Source of the DNA: Periweissella ghanensis
Lineage (GTDB): Bacteria; Bacillota; Bacilli; Lactobacillales; Lactobacillaceae
Direction: 5' to 3'
DNA length: 59,410 nucleotides
Assembly: GCF_918814755.1 (NCBI RefSeq)
Contig: NZ_CAKKNT010000010.1
Coordinates: forward strand, 1-59,410
The notes below the pieces were generated by a model that saw nothing but the letters and a program-made list of their open reading frames with translations, was not told where the DNA came from and ran no database searches. Each line of letters begins with the position of its first letter. The first letter of the stretch is position 1. Shown in pieces: positions 1-9,000 of this stretch. Both the position numbers and the translations under genes were made by a program.

Positions 1-110
1 TAACAAACGAATTAAAGAAAAATTGGATGGCATGAGTCCGGTTGAATTCCAGAATCATGCCATCCAATTAATCGCTTAAAACATCACTCCAATTTATGGG
101 GGTCAGTTCA
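1..110 (+). mobile_element. Right end of an IS3-family insertion sequence (IS150-like), cut by the window edge
   Basis: The first 79 bases encode the C-terminus of an IS3-type transposase. They are followed after about 20 bases by a stretch ending GGGGGTCAGTTCA at 110, which resembles the terminal inverted repeat of IS3-family elements and ends in CA as expected. The left end is outside the window, so completeness and target duplication cannot be judged. Confidence 0.6.
2..79 (+). CDS. IS3-family transposase OrfB, C-terminal fragment (window-truncated)
   Basis: The reading frame open from base 2 to the TAA at 77-79 gives 25 residues beginning NKRIKEKLDGMSPVEF. The N-K/D-R-I-K-x-K-L-x-G-M-S-P-V pattern is the typical C-terminal tail of IS150-group transposases, downstream of the catalytic DDE domain, which is not in view. 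This is the only transposase sequence I see in the window, and it runs convergently towards thrS. Because the gene is cut by the window edge, I cannot say whether it is intact or a remnant. Confidence 0.6.
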   Translation, partial: NKRIKEKLDGMSPVEFQNHAIQLIA

Positions 111-210
111 TGCGCATGTGCGCATCCTTTTTTGACGTACCATTAGCATACGTCCGCTAAACTATTTAATTTTAAGGTTCACATTGGCTAAAGATGATGT
201 GCCTAATTAA

Positions 211-2160
211 TTACTTAGTTTCACGTGAGTAATTAGCAATATCACTCAAGATAACATCGTAGAATTCACCAGCGGCCATTGGCGTAGTCTTTTCTTCTCC
301 GTAACGACGAACTGTAACTGTGCCGTTTTCTTTTTCTTGATCCCCAACTACGATTGTGTATGGTACTTTACTTGTTTGGGCATCCCGAATCAAGTAACCC
401 ATCTTTTCGTTACGAGTATCAACCGTTGCCCGGACGTTCATTACTTGTAACTTACGCATAATTTCATCAGCGTAAGCTCCGTGAGCTTCTTGGTTAACTG
501 GAATAATAACCACTTGCTTAGGTGCTAACCAAGTTGGGAAAGCCCCCTTGTACAATTCAGTCAAGTAAGCCGTGAACCGTTCCATAGTTGAAATTAAACC
601 ACGGTGAATCATTACGGGACGGTGAGTGTTTTGACCATCTTCACCAACGTAAGTTAAATCAAAACGTTCTGGTAACAAGAAGTCTAATTGAATTGTTGAA
701 AGCGTTTCTTCACCACCAAGGGCTGTCTTGATTTGAACATCAAGTTTTGGACCGTAAAAGGCTGCTTCACCTTCAGCTTCAAAATATTCAAGACCCATGT
801 CGTCCATGGCTGTTTTCAACATCTTTTGGCTCTTAATCCACATGTTGTCATCATCAAAGTACTTTTCAGTATTTTCAGGATCACGGTATGAAAGCCGGAA
901 ACGGTAGTCAGTAATGTTAAAGTCCGCATATACTTCAACCATCAACTTCAAGATTGATTTGAATTCTTCTTCAACTTGTTCAAGCATCACAAACGTGTGA
1001 CCATCATTTAATGACATTTCACGCACACGTGATAAACCAGTCAAGGCACCTGATTTTTCGTAACGGTGCATCATCCCAATTTCAGCAATCCGAATTGGCA
1101 ATTCACGGTATGAGTGTACGTGGTGGTTGTACACTTGGATGTGTGAAGGACAGTTCATTGGCCGTAATTCAAGGAATTCACCATCACCCATATCCATTGG
1201 TGGGAACATGTCATCATGGTAGTGGTCCCAGTGGCCTGATTGCTTGTACAAGTTCAAGTTAGACATGATTGGTGTGTAAACGTGTTCGTAACCGTGTTGT
1301 AATTCCTTATCAACAATGTAACGTTCCAACGTCCGACGGATTGTAGCCCCATTTGGCATCCAAACTGGTAACCCAGCCCCAACTTCTGGTGAAGTAAAGA
1401 ACAAGTCTAAATCTTTACCAATCTTACGGTGGTCACGTTCTTTAGCTTCTTCACGACGGGCAAGTTCAGCTTCAACGTCAGCTTCTTTCCATAAGGCTGT
1501 TCCGTAAACCCGTTGCATCATTGGGTTTGATGACTTACCACGCCAGTAAGCACCGGCCACTGAAGTAAGCTTAAAGTGCTTGATCAAACCAGTTGAAGCC
1601 ACGTGGCCGCCACGGCAAAGATCAGTAAATTCACCTTGTGAGTAAACCGTAATTTTTTCATCTTCAGGTAAATCGTTAATTAATTCAACCTTGTATGGAT
1701 CGTTTTTGAATAATTCCAACGCGTCAGCACGTGAAATTTCACGACCTTCGATTGGTAAGTCTTCTTTAACAATTTTTTTCATTTCCGCTTCAATTGCTGG
1801 GAATTCATCAACTGAAATTTGGCCGGCTGGACGATCAGTATCGTAGTAAAAACCGTTCGCAATTGCTGGACCCACACCAAAGTGTGTATCAGGGTGCAAG
1901 CGCTTGATAGCTTGCGCTAATAAGTGCGCAGCTGAGTGACGAAGAATTTCTAATGATTCTTCTGAGTCCTTTGTAATGATTTCCAAAGCACCATCAGTGG
2001 CTAAAGCATCGTTTAAACCAACAAACTTACCTTCAAACTTACCTGCAATTGACTTCTTAGCTAATGAAGTTGAAATGCTTTTAGCAATTTCAAGTGTTGA
2101 GATACCACTTTCAAATGGTTTTACTGAACCATCTGGAAATGTGATTTTAATTTCTGACAT
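211..2160 (-). CDS. thrS: Threonyl-tRNA synthetase
   Basis: Charges tRNA-Thr with threonine in the cytoplasm. The 649-residue product shows an N-terminal TGS domain (about 1-62), an editing-type domain with the [11 protein letters not shown] helix, the class II catalytic core with zinc-ligand contexts MNCPSH, NDGHTF and IHRGLI, and a C-terminal anticodon-binding domain starting near [11 protein letters not shown]. Length is normal for bacterial ThrRS. An in-frame TTG lies 15 bases upstream but inside the GAGGAG ribosome binding site, so ATG at 2160 is the likely start. A T-box leader lies directly upstream, predicting induction when uncharged tRNA-Thr accumulates. No clear terminator follows the stop codon. 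Confidence 0.97.
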   Translation of the reverse strand: MSEIKITFPDGSVKPFESGISTLEIAKSISTSLAKKSIAGKFEGKFVGLNDALATDGALEIITKDSEESLEILRHSAAHLLAQAIKRLHPDTHFGVGPAIANGFYYDTDRPAGQISVDEFPAIEAEMKKIVKEDLPIEGREISRADALELFKNDPYKVELINDLPEDEKITVYSQGEFTDLCRGGHVASTGLIKHFKLTSVAGAYWRGKSSNPMMQRVYGTALWKEADVEAELARREEAKERDHRKIGKDLDLFFTSPEVGAGLPVWMPNGATIRRTLERYIVDKELQHGYEHVYTPIMSNLNLYKQSGHWDHYHDDMFPPMDMGDGEFLELRPMNCPSHIQVYNHHVHSYRELPIRIAEIGMMHRYEKSGALTGLSRVREMSLNDGHTFVMLEQVEEEFKSILKLMVEVYADFNITDYRFRLSYRDPENTEKYFDDDNMWIKSQKMLKTAMDDMGLEYFEAEGEAAFYGPKLDVQIKTALGGEETLSTIQLDFLLPERFDLTYVGEDGQNTHRPVMIHRGLISTMERFTAYLTELYKGAFPTWLAPKQVVIIPVNQEAHGAYADEIMRKLQVMNVRATVDTRNEKMGYLIRDAQTSKVPYTIVVGDQEKENGTVTVRRYGEEKTTPMAAGEFYDVILSDIANYSRETK

Positions 2161-2184
2161 TGACTTACTCCTCAAATTTATTTA

Positions 2185-2229
2185 ATAAAAAAAGTCCCCC
2201 ACGACATAATTAATTATGTCATGAAGGAC
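2185..2229 (-). terminator. T-box regulated terminator before thrS
   Basis: Read on the minus strand, GTCCTTCATGACATAAT pairs with ATTATGTCGTGGGGGAC and is followed by a run of seven Ts, a strong intrinsic terminator just ahead of the thrS ribosome binding site. Its 5' side lies directly downstream of the T-box sequence, as expected of a T-box switch. Confidence 0.85.
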
Positions 2230-2437
2230 GTTATATACAAACGTGGTACCACCTAAATTCGCTTTAGTCATCATGCCTAAAGCCTCAGCTGTTTTATAAC
2301 GGAAACAACCCGAACATAGTTGGCTATGCCATTTCACAAGTAGTCAACATTAGTCCTCTATTCGCAAAGTTCCAGCCATGCTTTGCGTTCTCTGATAATA
2401 GAATTCCCTAACGAAGGTATCTTGATCATTAATTTAT
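2230..2437 (-). promoter_or_regulatory. T-box leader of thrS (threonine-specific)
   Basis: The minus strand carries AGGTGGTACCACGT at 2241-2254, a close match to the universal T-box sequence that pairs with the uncharged tRNA acceptor end. About 130 bases further upstream lies a Stem I-like region with an AGAGAACGCAAAG arm, a GCTGGAA distal loop and the returning CTTTGCG arm. The segment TTGACTACTTG after it contains ACT threonine codons that could act as specifier, but I cannot assign which one. The region between the murE stop and thrS contains no gene. Confidence 0.85.
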
Positions 2438-2443
2438 GCTTTA

Positions 2444-2472
2444 ATTAAAACACGTTTATTTTAATTACGCAA
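2444..2472 (-). promoter_or_regulatory. Candidate promoter of the thrS T-box transcript
   Basis: TTGCGT (2467-2472) and TTTAAT (2444-2449) on the minus strand are separated by 17 bases and would start a transcript just upstream of the T-box leader. The -35 and -10 boxes are moderate matches. The site begins immediately past the murE stop codon. Confidence 0.4.
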
Positions 2473-2479
2473 GGATAAT

Positions 2480-4018
2480 TTATAGGCCAGCTTCAATTTC
2501 TGCAATGACATCTTTGGCCACTTGCATATCACCACGATATGGTGTGTCAACGCCATTTAATTTTTGGTATGGATCTAAGCCCTTACCAACAATTGCGACC
2601 ACATCCGTTGGAGTACTCATTAATAGGGCCGCTTTAATCGCCGTTGGTCGATCCATTTCATAGTGTAATTCCACAACACTTTCATCAGTGGCCGCGGCAA
2701 TTTCAGCAGCAATCGCACGTGGATCTTCATATTGTGGATCATCAGCGGTTAACCAAACAATATCAGCTTTTTCCTCACTAACGGCTTGACCAAAACCAGC
2801 CCGGCGTGATTCCCCTTTGTTCCCTGGCGCACCTAAGACGACAATCACTTTGCCTACCGGATGTTGCTGGTGCAAGAAATTTAACAAGGCTTTTACTGAA
2901 ATATAATTGTGCGCATAATCGACGTATACCATGCCATGGGCTTTGGTAGCAAATGATTCCATCCGACCAGGGACGGTAACTTCGTTTAATCCCGTTACCA
3001 TACTGGCGTGATCAGCCTGCGCTAAACCAGCAGCAATTAAGACACTAGCGGCATTACTTTCATTATAATCACCGGGCACGTTTAAATTATAAGTTCCTGC
3101 CACATCTAATTGTTTGACCTTATCGCTGACAGCCGTAATCATCAACGCACTTTGCGTCAAATCAGCTTGGCCAGTAAAGCTAAGGTCAAGTTGGGCACCG
3201 GCAACTAAGGGACACCCTGCATGGCCATAAACAAAAATATCATCAGCCGTGTGCTTAGCTTGAGCATGAGTGTAAATTTCGGTAAAATGATCGCTTTCAG
3301 CATTAACAATTACTTGCTCACTATTATCAAGTAGCATCAATTTGTGGGCTAAATAATCTTCAAAAGTTGGGTGTTCTAATGGACCAATGTGATCTGGTGA
3401 GATATTTAAGAAAATCCCGACATTATACCGGAGACCGTACACCCGACTTTTTTTGTAAGCTTGAGATGACACTTCCATCACTAAGTGGGTCATTCCATTA
3501 TCAACGACGCGGCGCATATCATGAAATAAATCTAGTGATTCCGGCGTTGATAAATCAGATTTAAATTGTTCATTAGGGCCTAAAATGCGATCAATGGTTG
3601 AAAACAACGCTGTTTTACCATTAGTACTATTTTGTAAAATTTCGTGGGTGAAGTACGCGGCCGTTGTTTTACCTTTGGTACCAGTATAGGCAATAATGAA
3701 CAAATCATTTTGTGGATAGCCATAAAAAGCGGCACTCAATAATGCCATTGCTTTTTGAACGTCTTTAACAATTAGGGCTGACGTGGCCCCAGCTTCAGGA
3801 TGACTGGCTTCCGCAACATAGGCTTGGGCCCCTTTGGCAATCGCACTTGTCAAAAATTCGGGTTTGAAATTCCCCTTTACAAAAAATAAGGTATTAGCCG
3901 TCACTTTACGTGAGTCATACGCAATCGCCGTAAATTCGACCGGAGCACTTGGAGTCGCACTCACTAATAAATCGTGTTTCGTTAAAATATCAATACTATC
4001 TTGCCAACTAATGGCCAT
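2480..4018 (-). CDS. murE: UDP-N-acetylmuramoyl-tripeptide synthetase (MurE; probably L-lysine-adding)
   Basis: Cytoplasmic Mur ligase adding the third stem-peptide residue to UDP-MurNAc-Ala-Glu. Of 512 residues, the ATP loop TGTKGKTTA is at 112-120, the central-domain STPES at 157-161, and NISPDHIGPLEH at 205-216. The C-terminal domain has TADDPQYEDP around 424-433, where meso-diaminopimelate enzymes carry DNPR; this favours a lysine-adding enzyme, though substrate is inferred. The start has a weak AAGGAAAG/GAGA-type binding site. folC ends 24 bases upstream, so the two are probably co-transcribed. Mur ligases and FolC belong to one superfamily, but this pair is a functional neighbourhood and not a fusion. 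Confidence 0.9.
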   Translation of the reverse strand: MAISWQDSIDILTKHDLLVSATPSAPVEFTAIAYDSRKVTANTLFFVKGNFKPEFLTSAIAKGAQAYVAEASHPEAGATSALIVKDVQKAMALLSAAFYGYPQNDLFIIAYTGTKGKTTAAYFTHEILQNSTNGKTALFSTIDRILGPNEQFKSDLSTPESLDLFHDMRRVVDNGMTHLVMEVSSQAYKKSRVYGLRYNVGIFLNISPDHIGPLEHPTFEDYLAHKLMLLDNSEQVIVNAESDHFTEIYTHAQAKHTADDIFVYGHAGCPLVAGAQLDLSFTGQADLTQSALMITAVSDKVKQLDVAGTYNLNVPGDYNESNAASVLIAAGLAQADHASMVTGLNEVTVPGRMESFATKAHGMVYVDYAHNYISVKALLNFLHQQHPVGKVIVVLGAPGNKGESRRAGFGQAVSEEKADIVWLTADDPQYEDPRAIAAEIAAATDESVVELHYEMDRPTAIKAALLMSTPTDVVAIVGKGLDPYQKLNGVDTPYRGDMQVAKDVIAEIEAGL

Positions 4019-4042
4019 ATGCTTTCTCTTCTTTCCTTATTC

Positions 4043-5338
4043 CTAAAAATTAATTCCTTTAACCGCTCGTAACGTATAAAACGAACCCGTAATAACAATC
4101 ATTGCATCACTAGATTCCCGCACTTGCCGTGCCACGGTAATCGCTGCCGTTGGATCATCTGCAATTGAGACTTCCACATTATCATCCATCTCTAAAATTT
4201 GGGCTGCTAATTCGTCAGCCGTTAATGAACGGGTCGGATTAGCCGGCGTAATCGCTATTATGCGTGCGACATGCGGTAACAATGTTTCAAGCATCGTCAT
4301 ATAATTTTTGTCCCGTAATATCCCTAAAACGACCGTGGGTTTAAATGGTAACCGCAAAGCTTTAAGCGATGCAACTAACGCATCCATCCCATCTGGATTA
4401 TGTGCAGCATCCCGAATAATATTATTCTTAGCATCATATTCCATCCGGCCTGGTAATTTTGCTTGTGCTAGGCCGTTTTTAATTGCCGCAGTTGGAACAT
4501 TATAATCTAATTGGCGTAACACATTAACAGCTTGTAAAACGGTATTTAAATTAAGTAATTGGAATTGTCCACTCAAGATCAAGAAAACATCCAATTCATC
4601 ATTAATCTTAACATTTGTACCCGCTGGCGTTGTTTTAACTGGGATGATTAGTGGCCGCGGTCCTGCATATAAAGATGCTCCAATGGCGGCACTTCGCTTT
4701 TTAATTACCGCTTGGACTTCTGCTTGTTGGCCACTGTAACTAATTACTTGCGCCCCTGGTCGTAAAATACCACACTTAGCTTCGGCGATTGAAACTAAAT
4801 CATCACCTAAAATGTTTTGATGATCATAGGTGATTTTAGTAAAAATATTTATCATCGACGTCGTAATGGCATTCGTGGCATCCAAATCACCACCAACCCC
4901 CACTTCAACAATCGCTAAATCCAGTTGTTGCTTGGCAAAATAATTTAGTGCGATAATGACCCACCATTCAAAAAACGATAAAGCTTGCATGTCTAAATCA
5001 TGAGTTTTAAGCATCGCCAGAATCTGTTTAAATTCGGTCACAAATTCATCTTGAGTAATGTAAGTACTATTAACCATGACTTGCTCACGATGAGTATATA
5101 GCCCTGGACTCGCAAATTTACCAACCCGATAGCCACTTGCTTGCAAAATTTGATTCAGCATTTCACTGGTTGACCCTTTACCATTGGTCCCAGCAATATG
5201 AATTATTTTATACTTTTGGTCCGGGTTACCAAGCCAATTTAAGACTTCCCGTAAAAATGGCACGCGATTTTCATCAATTACGCGCCAACCTTTATCTAAT
5301 TGTTTGGTTATTTTTAAGTACTCATCATTATTTATCAT
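4043..5338 (-). CDS. folC: Folylpolyglutamate synthase / dihydrofolate synthase
   Basis: Adds glutamate to folates (and possibly to dihydropteroate) using ATP. The 431-residue product has the Mur-ligase-family phosphate loop HIAGTNGKGST near 47-57, the FolC KFASPGLYTHREQ segment, VEVGVGGDLDATN, and the C-terminal GRMEY and DAAHNPDG motifs. Length is usual for FolC. The reading frame extends upstream to a TTG at 5353, but that codon is the front of a TTGGAG ribosome binding site; ATG at 5338 sits nine bases after GGAG and is the better start. murE follows 24 bases downstream on the same strand. Confidence 0.92.
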   Translation of the reverse strand: MINNDEYLKITKQLDKGWRVIDENRVPFLREVLNWLGNPDQKYKIIHIAGTNGKGSTSEMLNQILQASGYRVGKFASPGLYTHREQVMVNSTYITQDEFVTEFKQILAMLKTHDLDMQALSFFEWWVIIALNYFAKQQLDLAIVEVGVGGDLDATNAITTSMINIFTKITYDHQNILGDDLVSIAEAKCGILRPGAQVISYSGQQAEVQAVIKKRSAAIGASLYAGPRPLIIPVKTTPAGTNVKINDELDVFLILSGQFQLLNLNTVLQAVNVLRQLDYNVPTAAIKNGLAQAKLPGRMEYDAKNNIIRDAAHNPDGMDALVASLKALRLPFKPTVVLGILRDKNYMTMLETLLPHVARIIAITPANPTRSLTADELAAQILEMDDNVEVSIADDPTAAITVARQVRESSDAMIVITGSFYTLRAVKGINF

Positions 5339-5384
5339 CTTAAATTTCTCCAACCAGCCTTACAGCTTTAAAACTATTAGTCCA

Positions 5385-5393
5385 ATTTTATCA
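5385..5393 (-). promoter_or_regulatory. Extended -10 promoter candidate for folC-murE
   Basis: The minus strand reads TGATAAAAT, an extended -10 (TGn followed by TAAAAT), about 47 bases upstream of the folC ATG and just after the trmB terminator. No good -35 is spaced correctly, although a TTGCGT lies 20 bases away. Confidence 0.4.
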
Positions 5394-5414
5394 TAATTAA
5401 GCATTTACATACGC

Positions 5415-5450
5415 AAAAAAGGTAGATTCTATCCGAGAATCTACCTTTTT
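5415..5450 (-). terminator. Terminator after trmB (ecsA-ecsB-trmB operon)
   Basis: A symmetric hairpin, GGTAGATTCT / AGAATCTACC around TATCCG, is flanked by A and T runs, so it can work in both directions. It lies 13 bases past the trmB stop codon. Confidence 0.9.
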
Positions 5451-5462
5451 AAAATTAATAAT

Positions 5463-6125
5463 TTACTTCGTTGTAAAGTGACCCAAGTACTTGTAAATTG
5501 GGCCTTTCACTTTAAATTTTTGTTCGTATTCAGTTTCAACGTTTTGTGCCAAGTTAGCTGGATCTTCGTTGTGCATATCAAGCCATACTTTATCAAACGT
5601 CATGCCGTAGTTTGCAAAACTACCTAATGAGTATTCAAACAAACCGCGATTATCCGTCTTGAATTCAACTTCACCATTTGCCGGTAAAATGTTTTCGTAA
5701 CTTTGTAAGAACGCTTTGTAAGTTAACCGACGCTTTTCGTGCCCTGACTTAGGCCATGGATCAGAAAAGTTCAAGTAAACTTTGGCAACTTCACCCTTAG
5801 CAAAGTAGGTGTCAACCCCAGCTCCATCACCATACACAAAGCGTAAGTTAGGTAATTCATCGGCATCTTCAAAGGCTTTACGGCCCGCAACGGCAACCGC
5901 ACCTTCTTGAATTTCCATCCCGATAAAGTTAATTTCAGGGAATTTTTTGGCCATTCCAATAATAAATTGGCCTTTCCCAGTTCCAACTTCAATCATAATT
6001 GGTTGTTCTTTTGGGAAAATACTTTGCCAGTTGTTTTTTAAAGTTTCTGCCTTAGCTTGTGTAATTACTAAATCAGCTTGGTCAGCAAGCCATTTCACTG
6101 CCCAAGGTTTTCGACGTAAACGCAT
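5463..6125 (-). CDS. trmB: tRNA (guanine-46-N7)-methyltransferase
   Basis: Methylates G46 in the variable loop of tRNAs using S-adenosylmethionine. The 220-residue product starts MRLRRKPWA, has the SAM-binding MIEVGTGKGQFI segment near residues 44-55, GMEIQEGA, and the diagnostic NFSDPWPKSGHEKRRLT motif in the middle. Length matches the family. It begins 16 bases after the ecsB stop with a GAGGAA binding site, so it is the last gene of the ecsA-ecsB-trmB transcript, closed by a strong hairpin. Confidence 0.95.
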   Translation of the reverse strand: MRLRRKPWAVKWLADQADLVITQAKAETLKNNWQSIFPKEQPIMIEVGTGKGQFIIGMAKKFPEINFIGMEIQEGAVAVAGRKAFEDADELPNLRFVYGDGAGVDTYFAKGEVAKVYLNFSDPWPKSGHEKRRLTYKAFLQSYENILPANGEVEFKTDNRGLFEYSLGSFANYGMTFDKVWLDMHNEDPANLAQNVETEYEQKFKVKGPIYKYLGHFTTK

Positions 6126-6141
6126 CTGAGTTCCTCAATTT

Positions 6142-7347
6142 CTATTTCATTAATTCTTTACGTGCAATTCGCTTTGGCACTAACCAATAGCTAAACAACA
6201 CAATTTCAACAATAATAATTCCTAAACTAATAAAGAAGGTTGACCATGGAGCACTACCGACTAAATTAGCTAGAAGTAAGATAATACCAATCACACTTAA
6301 TACCTTAGTCATAACGTATTTAAAGTTATTTTGGCGAATTTGTGGATCCACCGGATACAAGTGCGTAAATACTATTTCATCATATTTATGGTAAAGTGGC
6401 AACAACTGAATTCCGATTAAGTACAGAATTAACACTAAAATCAATGGCGTGACAATTTGATTATGCACAAAATACGCAATTAATGCCCCAATTGCTGTTA
6501 AGCGAACAATTAAACCAAAATATTCACTACTCCGCAATAAGCCGCGCCAGTATAAATTAGTATACACATGTTGCGGATTTTTGGGTAGGCGGTCAAACCA
6601 GAAATTCAACCACCGCCGGCGCTTCGTTTGCCCACCAACTTGCGGCACATCAGTAAATAAATTAAAGAACCGTAGCATGTTTAATTGGCGGCCGTTTTCA
6701 ATGGCAATTGCTTCATTCCAATCAAAAATACCTTGCCAAAATTTATCCCGAATACCAAAGCGGGCCGCGGCCGCAATCAAAACAAAAATAAAAGCCCACG
6801 CCATATCAAGTCGAACCCCAAAGAGCGCAAAGGTTAATAATGGTAAGGCCACGCGTAACCATAATAAATTATGATGGCTGTAGTAGCTTTGCATTTGATC
6901 ATACAAAATCAAAATTTTAAAGACGATAAACGTTGGAATTAACCATAATGTTTCAATAAAGTTAGCTTGGAAGGCCACCTCAATAAATGGTAATAAACAA
7001 ATTACCCCCACAATTTGGACTAATAAGCTTAACCACAAACTATGGCGTAACGCGGCTTTTAAATACCGTTCCATATTAATTTCTTGGGGTAATAAAAACA
7101 CTTTATCGGCTGGTTTTAACAATGTTGCTAAGTTACCAAACTGTAATAGCCCAATCATTAAAAACATTGCGATAAATTTTTCCCACCACGCATATTGAAG
7201 CGTTTGTAAGAAGCCAGCATACCAATAACCTAAGCCCCCAATTAAGAAAACAAAGGCAATCGTAAACTGATCATTAAAAACGAGCCGTAAATAGCGAAAC
7301 ATGCGTTGCATATGCTTTTGACGCCGTTGTTGAAATAATTTATCCAT
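6142..7347 (-). CDS. ecsB: ABC transporter permease EcsB
   Basis: Membrane half of the Ecs ABC transporter. In Bacillus, Ecs affects protein secretion, regulated peptidase activity and competence; the cargo is not settled. The 401-residue protein has many hydrophobic segments (for example FTIAFVFLIGGLGYWYAGF near 28, WLSLLVQIVGVICLLPF near 105, and a C-terminal pair near 345-390) and no soluble domain of note, matching EcsB. It starts two bases after the ecsA stop with a GAGGT site. No ecsC follows; trmB occupies that position. Confidence 0.88.
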   Translation of the reverse strand: MDKLFQQRRQKHMQRMFRYLRLVFNDQFTIAFVFLIGGLGYWYAGFLQTLQYAWWEKFIAMFLMIGLLQFGNLATLLKPADKVFLLPQEINMERYLKAALRHSLWLSLLVQIVGVICLLPFIEVAFQANFIETLWLIPTFIVFKILILYDQMQSYYSHHNLLWLRVALPLLTFALFGVRLDMAWAFIFVLIAAAARFGIRDKFWQGIFDWNEAIAIENGRQLNMLRFFNLFTDVPQVGGQTKRRRWLNFWFDRLPKNPQHVYTNLYWRGLLRSSEYFGLIVRLTAIGALIAYFVHNQIVTPLILVLILYLIGIQLLPLYHKYDEIVFTHLYPVDPQIRQNNFKYVMTKVLSVIGIILLLANLVGSAPWSTFFISLGIIIVEIVLFSYWLVPKRIARKELMK

Positions 7348-7349
7348 CT

Positions 7350-8078
7350 TTAGACCTCTTTCGCAAGTGTCAAATAGATATCATTTAATGATTCACCCGC
7401 TTCGGGGAATTGTTGCCGCAAGTAATCAAGTGTGCCATCTGCACGCACTTCACCGTTATGTAACAAAACAAAGCGGTCAGCAATCTTTTCGGCGGTGTCT
7501 AGCACGTGCGTTGACATTAATACCGCCGCTCCACGGGCTTTAACTTCAGCAATTAAGCCTAATAAATCATGGACGGCTAACGGATCTAACCCAATAAATG
7601 GTTCATCAATAATAAAGACATCCGCATTCGTCATAAACGCATTCACTAACATGACCTTTTGCTTCATCCCTTTTGAAAAATTAGCTGGAAACCAGGCCAA
7701 TTTATTATCTAAGCGAAAAATTTTCAATAACTTATTCGCACGATTCCATGCGGCCGCATCATCCAACTGATATGCCATAATGGTTAATTCTAAATGTTCT
7801 TTGAGTGTTAATTCATCATATAAGACTGGTTGTTCGGGCACATAGGCAATTTTTTGCTTATAAAGTGCTGGGTTGGCCATTAAGGATGTCCCATCAATGG
7901 TAACATCCCCATGTTGGGGCGTTAATAAACCAATGATATGATTAATCGTGGTTGACTTACCAGCCCCATTTAGACCAATCAAGGCAACCAACTCTTGATC
8001 TGCGACTTCAAAGTTCACATCTTTAATGACTGGAACTTGTGAATATCCACCAACTAAATGATTAATTGTTAATGTCAT
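7350..8078 (-). CDS. ecsA: ABC transporter ATP-binding protein EcsA
   Basis: ATPase subunit of the Ecs transporter. The 242 residues carry Walker A GLNGAGKST near 36-44, a Q-loop in AYVPEQP, a signature FSKGMKQKVMLVNA, Walker B VFIIDEPFIGLDPLA and the switch histidine in STHVLD. It is translationally linked to ecsB (two-base gap) and divergent from hit, the arrangement known in Bacillus. The ribosome binding site is weak: GAGAGG lies about 12 bases from the ATG. I keep this start because the N-terminus MTLTINHLVGGYSQ looks complete. Confidence 0.92.
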   Translation of the reverse strand: MTLTINHLVGGYSQVPVIKDVNFEVADQELVALIGLNGAGKSTTINHIIGLLTPQHGDVTIDGTSLMANPALYKQKIAYVPEQPVLYDELTLKEHLELTIMAYQLDDAAAWNRANKLLKIFRLDNKLAWFPANFSKGMKQKVMLVNAFMTNADVFIIDEPFIGLDPLAVHDLLGLIAEVKARGAAVLMSTHVLDTAEKIADRFVLLHNGEVRADGTLDYLRQQFPEAGESLNDIYLTLAKEV

Positions 8079-8200
8079 TACCGTAACTTGCCTCTCGTTT
8101 TAAAATAAATTTTAAGTTAATTTTCTCAATAATAATCCTATCAAATCAGTATACCATACTCAATTATCGAAGTTATGTTAGAATTAATTCACTAAAAGTA

Positions 8201-8229
8201 TTACCTTAATTTTATAAATGGGCTAAAAT
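8201..8229 (+). promoter_or_regulatory. Possible promoter of hit
   Basis: TTACCT and TAAAAT lie 17 bases apart on the plus strand in the 187-base divergent gap between ecsA and hit. The -35 match is weak. The gap is AT-rich and must also hold the ecsA promoter, which I could not pinpoint. Confidence 0.3.
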
Positions 8230-8265
8230 TAGGTTAATAAATAATTTATTTAAAGGAGCTCTTTA

Positions 8266-8694
8266 ATGGAAGATTGTATTTTTTGCAAAATTATAAATGG
8301 CGACATTCCTAGCTACAAAGTCTATGAAGATGACGATGTCCTCGCATTCCTTGATATTACTCAAGTTACACCGGGCCACACATTGTTAATTCCTAAAAAA
8401 CACGTAGCCGATATTTTTGAATATGATGCTGATTTGGCAACCAAGGTTTTTGCTAAATTACCAGAATTAGCCCGGGCTATTAGAGCGATTAACAGTGATA
8501 TCAAAGGGCTAAATATTATTAATAATAATGGCCAAGTGGCTTATCAATCCGTATTCCACTCACACATCCACTTAATTCCACGTTATAGCTCCGATGATGA
8601 TATGAGTATTAAGTTTGCTGATAACTCCGCTTTATACAGTCCTGAACAATATGCGGATGTCCAAAAAGCCATCGCAAATCACTTAACTAACTAA
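8266..8694 (+). CDS. hit: HIT-family nucleotide-binding hydrolase
   Basis: Histidine-triad protein, probably hydrolysing nucleoside phosphoramidate-type or dinucleotide substrates; the physiological substrate is unknown. The 142 residues show an N-terminal CIFCKIINGDIPSYKVYED block, LLIPKKHV, and the catalytic H-x-H-x-H motif in SVFHSHIHLIPRY near 96-108. AAAGGAG precedes the ATG by eight bases. It is divergent from ecsAB and 11 bases ahead of the coiled-coil gene, so the two form a small plus-strand operon, the only complete plus-strand genes in the window. Confidence 0.93.
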   Translation: MEDCIFCKIINGDIPSYKVYEDDDVLAFLDITQVTPGHTLLIPKKHVADIFEYDADLATKVFAKLPELARAIRAINSDIKGLNIINNNGQVAYQSVFHSHIHLIPRYSSDDDMSIKFADNSALYSPEQYADVQKAIANHLTN

Positions 8695-8705
8695 AGGAGG
8701 TCTTG

Positions 8706-8993
8706 ATGATGTTTGCTCAATTAACTAATCGTTGGCGTCACCTATTGAACCAAATTAAATCAAACTTTCAACAACTAATTGCTCAAGTTAGTCAACTTAA
8801 GCAAGCAATCTCAAGCCTTAAAGCATCGAGTGAACAATTACAAGCAACTTTACCCCAACTCGAAGCATTACAAGCTGACTTGGAACGATCAGTTGCTAAA
8901 TTTGAATTCAAAACCCAACCAAGATTGGAACGGATTCAACAACGTTTGGAGCATATTCAAGCCGAACTTGATAAGTACCAACCAAATAAATAG
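8706..8993 (+). CDS. Small coiled-coil protein of unknown function
   Basis: Not recognised as a named family. The product has 95 residues and is rich in Gln, Leu, Ala and Lys, with heptad-like spacing from about residue 15 to the end (QLKQAISSLKASSEQLQATL and similar), so a long helix or coiled coil is expected. There is no signal peptide or membrane segment. A strong AGGAGG site (8695-8700) precedes ATG codons at 8706 and 8709, and either may be used; the TTG at 8703 is too close. It is co-transcribed with hit and ends just before the repeat element at 9001. A partner role for Hit or the neighbouring secretion genes would be speculation. Confidence 0.7.
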   Translation: MMFAQLTNRWRHLLNQIKSNFQQLIAQVSQLKQAISSLKASSEQLQATLPQLEALQADLERSVAKFEFKTQPRLERIQQRLEHIQAELDKYQPNK

Positions 8994-9000
8994 CCAAATA

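Noticed and set aside
134-154. Hairpin GACGTA / TACGTC as thrS terminator
   Set aside because: On the minus strand it is followed by A rather than T residues, and the stem is only six bases.
217-232. AGTTTCACGTGAGTAA, sharing an 11-base core with parS
   Set aside because: Only 12 of 16 positions match, the right half is broken, and it is coding sequence at the end of thrS.
8703-8705. TTG start for the coiled-coil gene
   Set aside because: It is two bases from the AGGAGG site, too close; ATG 8706 or 8709 fits.
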